Positions 60,012 to 64,000 of a stretch of DNA of 64,000 nucleotides are shown here, one piece after another. The notes under the pieces are model-generated. The model saw nothing but the letters and a program-made list of their open reading frames with translations. It searched no databases and was not told the origin of the DNA. This stretch comes from Pseudomonas sp. KBW05 (GTDB lineage Bacteria; Pseudomonadota; Gammaproteobacteria; Pseudomonadales; Pseudomonadaceae). A program made the translations under genes and the position numbers. Within the stretch, counting starts at the first letter, position 1; each line of letters begins with the position of its first letter. The DNA is taken from NCBI RefSeq assembly GCF_003852405.1, contig NZ_QAJM01000003.1, positions 1 to 64,000 of the forward strand, written 5' to 3'.

Positions 60012-61700
60012 TCAGGCGATGTCGCGAAGCTCACGCCGCAAGATTTTCCCTACAGGCGTCATCGGCAACGACTCACGCAACACAATATGCTTGGGCACTT
60101 TGTACCCCGTGAAGTTGGTCTTGCAGTACGCCTTCAGTTCCTCAAGGCTCACGCCCTGGGCGCGCGCGACCACGAACAGCTTCACCGCCTCCCCCGTGCG
60201 CTCGTCCGGCACGCCGATCACCGCGCAGTTGGCCACCGCCGGGTGCGCCATCACCACGTCTTCGATCTCGTTGGGGTACACGTTGAAACCCGAGACGATG
60301 ATCAGGTCTTTCTTGCGGTCGACAATGCTCACAAAACCATCGGTGTCGATCACCGCAATGTCACCGGTCTTGAGCCAGCCTTCGGCATCGAGGGTCTCGG
60401 CGGTGGCGACCGGCTGCTGCCAGTACCCCTTCATCACCTGCGGGCCCTTGATGCACAGCTCGCCCCGCTCGCCCAGGGGCAGCTCGCGACCTTCATCATC
60501 AATCACCTTCATCGCCGTGCCCGGCACCGGAATACCCACGGTGCCCAGCCGCGATTGGCTGCCGTAAGGGTTGGTACTGGCAACCGGCGAGGTTTCGGTC
60601 AGCCCGTAACCCTCGCCGATGGAACAACCCGTCAGCGCCTTCCAACGCTCAGCCGTGGCCTTGACCAGCGCCGTGCCGCCGGAGTTGGTGATCTTCAGGT
60701 GGGAGAAGTCCAGGGTCTTGAAGTCCGGATGATCCATCAACGCCACAAACAATGTGTTCAAGCCCAGCAGGCAAGAGAACCGCCACTTCTTCAGCTCCTT
60801 GATAAAGCCGCCGATGTCCCTTGGGTTGGTGATCAACACGTTGTGGTTGCCGGTCACCATCATGCACATGCAGTTCGCCGTGAACGCATAGATGTGGTAC
60901 AGCGGCAGCGGCGCGATCATCACTTCCTGTCCTTCGCGCACCAAGGGCTGGCCGTCGTCGGTGACCTGGGACATGCACGCCCGCGCCTGCTGCATATTCG
61001 CCACCAGGTTGCCGTGGGTGAGCATCGCGCCCTTGGCCAAGCCGGTGGTGCCGCCGGTGTATTGCAGCACGGCGATATCATCCAGGGTCACCGGATGGCG
61101 GGTCACGCCCAGGCCTGCGCCCATGCGCAAGGCGCGCTTGAATGAAACAGCCCGCGGCAGGCTGTAGGCCGGGACCATCTTCTTCACCTTGTCCACCACG
61201 GTGTTGATCAGCCAGCCTTTGGCGGCGGGCATGAAGTCGCCCATCTTGGCTTCGATCAGGTAGTCGATCTCGGTGTCGCCGCACACCTCCTGCACCCGCG
61301 AACCGAACAGGTTGAGGTAGACCAGCGCACGCACACCGGCGTCCTTGAACTGGTGGCGCATCTCGCGCGGGGTATACAGCGGGTTGGTATTGACCACGAT
61401 CAGCCCGGCGCGCAAGGCACCGAATACGGCAATCGGGTAATGCAGCACGTTGGGCATCTGCACAGCGATGCGCTCGCCGGGCTTGAGGTCGGTGTGCTGT
61501 TGCAGGTAGCCGGCGAACGCCGCGCTCTGGCGCTCCAGCTCGGCATACGTGAGGGTGATGCCCATGTTGCTGAACGCCGGACGGTCGGCAAAGGCCTTGC
61601 AGGAACGTTCGAAGACTTCGATTACCGACTTGTAGGCCGTGAGGTCGATGTCATTGGGGACGCCTGCGGCGCGTTTGTCATTCCAGAAATCAGGTTGCAT
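60012..61700 (-). CDS. fadD2: Long-chain-fatty-acid-CoA ligase FadD2
   Basis: 562 aa. Closely parallels FadD1: YTGGTTGLAKGAMLTHGN, GYGLTETSPVASTNPYGSQS, KTGDIAVIDTDGFVSIVDRK and KDLIIVSGFNVYPNEIED. The two are tandem, presumably from duplication, with a 384-bp spacer. In P. aeruginosa the paralogues prefer different chain lengths; preference here cannot be read from sequence. Divergent from the hydrolase gene across a 210-bp gap. Confidence 0.92.
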   Translation of the reverse strand: MQPDFWNDKRAAGVPNDIDLTAYKSVIEVFERSCKAFADRPAFSNMGITLTYAELERQSAAFAGYLQQHTDLKPGERIAVQMPNVLHYPIAVFGALRAGLIVVNTNPLYTPREMRHQFKDAGVRALVYLNLFGSRVQEVCGDTEIDYLIEAKMGDFMPAAKGWLINTVVDKVKKMVPAYSLPRAVSFKRALRMGAGLGVTRHPVTLDDIAVLQYTGGTTGLAKGAMLTHGNLVANMQQARACMSQVTDDGQPLVREGQEVMIAPLPLYHIYAFTANCMCMMVTGNHNVLITNPRDIGGFIKELKKWRFSCLLGLNTLFVALMDHPDFKTLDFSHLKITNSGGTALVKATAERWKALTGCSIGEGYGLTETSPVASTNPYGSQSRLGTVGIPVPGTAMKVIDDEGRELPLGERGELCIKGPQVMKGYWQQPVATAETLDAEGWLKTGDIAVIDTDGFVSIVDRKKDLIIVSGFNVYPNEIEDVVMAHPAVANCAVIGVPDERTGEAVKLFVVARAQGVSLEELKAYCKTNFTGYKVPKHIVLRESLPMTPVGKILRRELRDIA

Positions 61701-61790
61701 TATTCTTGTCCTCTTACCTGAGTGTGTCCGGCCGCTTTTGCAGTGCTATATAAAGCGGAGCTTGGGGGACGTTAGCAGTTATGGCCAAAC

Positions 61791-61804
61791 TGGCAAATAT
61801 GCCA
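61791..61804. promoter_or_regulatory. Inverted repeat in the fadD2/hydrolase divergent region
   Basis: TGGCA-AATA-TGCCA, 5-bp arms, midway between two divergent genes; candidate regulator site, with a further TGGCCAAAC-type half site next to it. Confidence 0.35.
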
Positions 61805-61910
61805 AACCCTGTCATTGATTGTATGAATCTCGCCTCTGATGCGTAGGCAGATACCCCGCCCCTCAATGGATGAGCTATACACTGCATCGACCCCGAGCAA
61901 AGGAAGCGCC

Positions 61911-62855
61911 ATGAACCACAGCACCTTCTGGCTGACCGCGAATGACCGCAGCCGCCTGTACGTCAATCAATGGCTGCCGGAAGGCCAGGCCAGGGCGATT
62001 ATCATGCTGTCCCACGGCATGGCCGAGCACAGCGGGCGTTATGCACGCCTGGCGGGCGCCTTGTGCGCAGCGGGCTACGGCCTGTATGCGCTGGACCAGC
62101 GCGGCCACGGCCGCACCGCCGATGAAGGCACCCTGGGCCTGTACGCCGAAAAAGATGGCTGGAACAAGGTGGTGGGCGATCTCGCCAGCCTCAACCAGCA
62201 CATCGGCCAGCAGCAGCCGGGCCTGCCGATCATCCTGTTGGGGCACAGCATGGGCAGCTATATCGCCCAGGCCTACCTGCTGCACCACAGTGCCAGCCTG
62301 GACGGGGCGATTCTCAGCGGCTCGAATTTCCAGCCGGTGGCGCTGTACCGTGCCGCACGGCTGATCGCGCGGATCGAGCGCGCGCGCCAGGGCTTGCGTG
62401 GGCGCAGTGCGTTGATCGAGTTCCTGTCGTTCGGTTCATTCAACAAAGCGTTCAAACCCAACCGCACCGCTTTCGACTGGCTCAGCCGCGACCCGGATGA
62501 GGTGGACAAGTACATCAACGACCCACTCTGCGGTTTCCGCTGCACCAACCAGCTGTGGATCGACCTGCTCGGTGGCTTGCAGCAGATCAGCAAAGCGTCC
62601 AATCTCGCGCAGATCGATCCGGGTCTGCCGATCCTGGTGACCGGCGGCGAATGTGATCCGGTGAGTGAGGGCAAGCGTCTCACAAGCTTGGCCAGCGCCC
62701 TGCGCGAGGCCGGCTGCCAGCAGGTACAACTGACGATTTACCCGCAGGCGCGCCATGAAGTGTTCAATGAAACCAACCGCGATGAAGTCACCGCGGATGT
62801 GCTGACGTGGCTCGACCAGGCCCTGACCCTGCACAGGCCGGCCCGCTGCGAGTAA
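61911..62855 (+). CDS. Alpha/beta hydrolase (monoacylglycerol lipase/lysophospholipase-like)
   Basis: 314 aa. Oxyanion/opening motif SHGMAEHSGRYARLAGALCA, nucleophile elbow LLGHSMGSYIAQAYLL, acid in ILVTGGECDPVSEG and a late His in YPQARHEVFNETN. The HGMAEH start is the signature of the lysophospholipase/monoacylglycerol lipase branch. Beside the fadD genes it could release fatty acids for activation. AAAGGA is 7 nt before the ATG at 61911. Confidence 0.9.
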   Translation: MNHSTFWLTANDRSRLYVNQWLPEGQARAIIMLSHGMAEHSGRYARLAGALCAAGYGLYALDQRGHGRTADEGTLGLYAEKDGWNKVVGDLASLNQHIGQQQPGLPIILLGHSMGSYIAQAYLLHHSASLDGAILSGSNFQPVALYRAARLIARIERARQGLRGRSALIEFLSFGSFNKAFKPNRTAFDWLSRDPDEVDKYINDPLCGFRCTNQLWIDLLGGLQQISKASNLAQIDPGLPILVTGGECDPVSEGKRLTSLASALREAGCQQVQLTIYPQARHEVFNETNRDEVTADVLTWLDQALTLHRPARCE

Positions 62856-62912
62856 TTTTTGCTTTAAAATCAGCCGATTAAATGACCGATTAGCCACAGG
62901 ATGCACCTTTAG

Positions 62913-63383
62913 ATGACCCAGGTAACCAACACCCCGTACGAAGCCCTCGAAGTCGGCCAGACCGCCAGCTACAGCAAATTGGTGGAAGAGCGCGATATCC
63001 AGCTGTTCGCCGCGATGTCCGGTGACCACAACCCGGTGCACCTGGACGCCGAATACGCCAAGGCGACCATGTTCAAGGAGCGTATCGCCCACGGCATGTT
63101 CAGCGGCGCCCTGATCAGCGCGGCCGTGGCCTGCGAACTGCCTGGGCCGGGCACTATCTATATCGGCCAGCAGATGAGCTTCCAGAAGCCGGTGAAAATT
63201 GGCGACACCCTGACCGTGCGCCTGGAAATCCTCGAAAAACTGCCGAAGTTCCGTGTGCGCATTGCCACTCGCGTGTTCAACCAGCGGGATGAGTTGGTGG
63301 TGGATGGCGAAGCAGAGATCCTGGCGCCGCGTAAGCAGCAGGTTGTAACGCTGACCGAATTGCCACCGATCAGCATTGGCTGA
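62913..63383 (+). CDS. MaoC-like dehydratase / (R)-specific enoyl-CoA hydratase
   Basis: 156 aa hot-dog fold. Hydratase-2 motif: FAAMSGDHNPVHLDAEYAKA, then MFKERIAHGMFSGALISAAV, with the catalytic Asp (D42 region) and His. PhaJ-type enzymes hydrate trans-2-enoyl-CoA to (R)-3-hydroxyacyl-CoA and can link beta-oxidation to PHA synthesis. It follows the hydrolase by 57 bp and completes the fatty-acid unit. Confidence 0.9.
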   Translation: MTQVTNTPYEALEVGQTASYSKLVEERDIQLFAAMSGDHNPVHLDAEYAKATMFKERIAHGMFSGALISAAVACELPGPGTIYIGQQMSFQKPVKIGDTLTVRLEILEKLPKFRVRIATRVFNQRDELVVDGEAEILAPRKQQVVTLTELPPISIG

Positions 63384-63413
63384 TCTCGATCCAAAGATTC
63401 ATACAAAACCGAA

Positions 63414-63533
63414 TGTGGGAGCGGGCTTGTGTGGGAGCGGGCTTGCTCGCGAAAGCGCTGGGTCAGTCAATGAAGCAGTGACTGAAAGACCGCATTCGCG
63501 AGCAAGCCCGCTCCCACAAAGACCACTCCCACA
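63414..63533. repeat. REP inverted pair with duplicated heads
   Basis: Left head doubled (GTGGGAGCGGGCTTGTGTGG onward); the right end carries a degraded extra copy AAGACCACTCCCACA. Lies between convergent MaoC and the PA2169-family gene. Confidence 0.92.
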
Positions 63534-63551
63534 TTTGTAACTGGGTAAGGC

Positions 63552-64000
63552 TTACGACTGAGCGCGAGCCTGGTTACGCAGTGCCTTCACCTGGTCGTGG
63601 TTGCGTTGTACGCCGTGGTACTGACGCTCAACCAGGTCACGAATGCCCAGCAGGTTGTGCTTGTTGATCTTCTCGATCGCTTCCTTGTAAGCCTTCAGCG
63701 CGTGGTCTTCACCGCGCTCGGCTTCGTTCAATACAGCCTCTTCATCTTTACCGGTAAGCATCGACTTCACGTCGACCCAGCCACGGTGCAGTGCGCCGGC
63801 AACGCTGCCGGAATCTTCCGGATCACCGCCCAAGGCACGTACGGCGGTTTTCAGCTCAGCGGCGGCAGTCGCGCAATCGGCGGAACGCTTTGCAAACAGG
63901 GCTTTGAGTTCTGGGTGCTTGATGTCTTCAGCGCACTCCTTGAAACCCTTTTGGCCGTCGATGCTGGTCTCGATCAGGTCGTTCAGTACGGAGATCGATT
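63552..64000 (-). CDS. PA2169-family four-helix-bundle protein (DUF2383), N-terminus cut
   Basis: 149 codons are visible, open to the window edge. The helical pattern (VLNDLIETSIDGQKGFKECA, DIKHPELKALFAKRSADCAT, NEAERGEDHALKAYKEAIEK) is that of the PA2169-type ferritin-like family, with ED/EK ligands in a four-helix bundle. Function unclear; often stress-associated in Pseudomonas. An internal TTG at 63833 is not the start. Confidence 0.85.
   Translation of the reverse strand, partial: SISVLNDLIETSIDGQKGFKECAEDIKHPELKALFAKRSADCATAAAELKTAVRALGGDPEDSGSVAGALHRGWVDVKSMLTGKDEEAVLNEAERGEDHALKAYKEAIEKINKHNLLGIRDLVERQYHGVQRNHDQVKALRNQARAQS

Noticed and set aside
11497-63533. CRISPR array made from repeated TGTGGGAGCGGG elements
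   Set aside because: The copies are inverted pairs scattered between genes with no regular spacers or cas genes, which is the REP/BIME pattern.

Overview
The window is chromosomal DNA of a fluorescent-group Pseudomonas (P. fluorescens lineage). The basis is GC-rich coding sequence, a dozen copies of the GTGGGAGCGGGCTTGCTCGCG-type REP element arranged as inverted pairs, the neighbour order fadD1-fadD2-alpha/beta hydrolase-MaoC that I recall from P. aeruginosa (PA3299-PA3302), and Pseudomonas-type small families (DUF2025, PA2169-like, CsbD). No rRNA, tRNA, prophage, transposase or CRISPR was seen. Both edges cut a gene: the 3' end of nrdB on the left and a PA2169-family gene on the right.

Layout. 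0-4 kb: nrdB end, a decayed HNH fragment, a HAD phosphatase, a vapBC toxin-antitoxin pair between two REP-like direct repeats, an unknown zinc-ligand protein and an SOS-box-controlled small HTH gene. 4-11 kb: an amidase and a half-length amidase relative, an MBL hydrolase with a divergent TetR regulator and two operators, a MASE2-GGDEF diguanylate cyclase and a BdlA-like PAS-PAS transducer. 11-22 kb: a LysR/glutaminase-like/monooxygenase set, glpQ-araC, a fatty acid hydroxylase, a PepSY protein behind a PmrA-type box, a chemoreceptor, a CorA/ZntB transporter behind a Pho box, and a PiT transporter. 22-31 kb: pxpABC (5-oxoprolinase) with a LysR gene, then a cluster of LysR regulators paired with two SDR enzymes and a PACE exporter. 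31-36 kb: an ECF42 sigma factor operon with DGPF, AHSA1 and SnoaL-like partners, and a hipBA pair with clear operators. 36-46 kb: alaC, the gluconate genes gntT/gntK/gntR with three matching operators, two GSTs, an epimerase, a sigma-54-promoted unknown gene and a second BdlA-like protein.

46-54 kb holds the most interesting unit. All on the minus strand are a desaturase, a signal-less PhnD-like binding protein, a FecI-type sigma factor, a FecR anti-sigma, an STN-containing TonB receptor and an OpuAC-type periplasmic binding protein. The intergenic leaders of the desaturase and of the receptor share a 29-bp motif (26/29 identical) that is not visible upstream of the sigma gene itself. This suggests one signal-responsive ECF regulon covering outer-membrane uptake, binding proteins and a membrane di-iron enzyme of unknown substrate. 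54-64 kb: a methyltransferase-like protein with a signal peptide, peptide deformylase, a BrkB-like protein, CsbD, the two fadD genes and their divergent hydrolase/MaoC partners.
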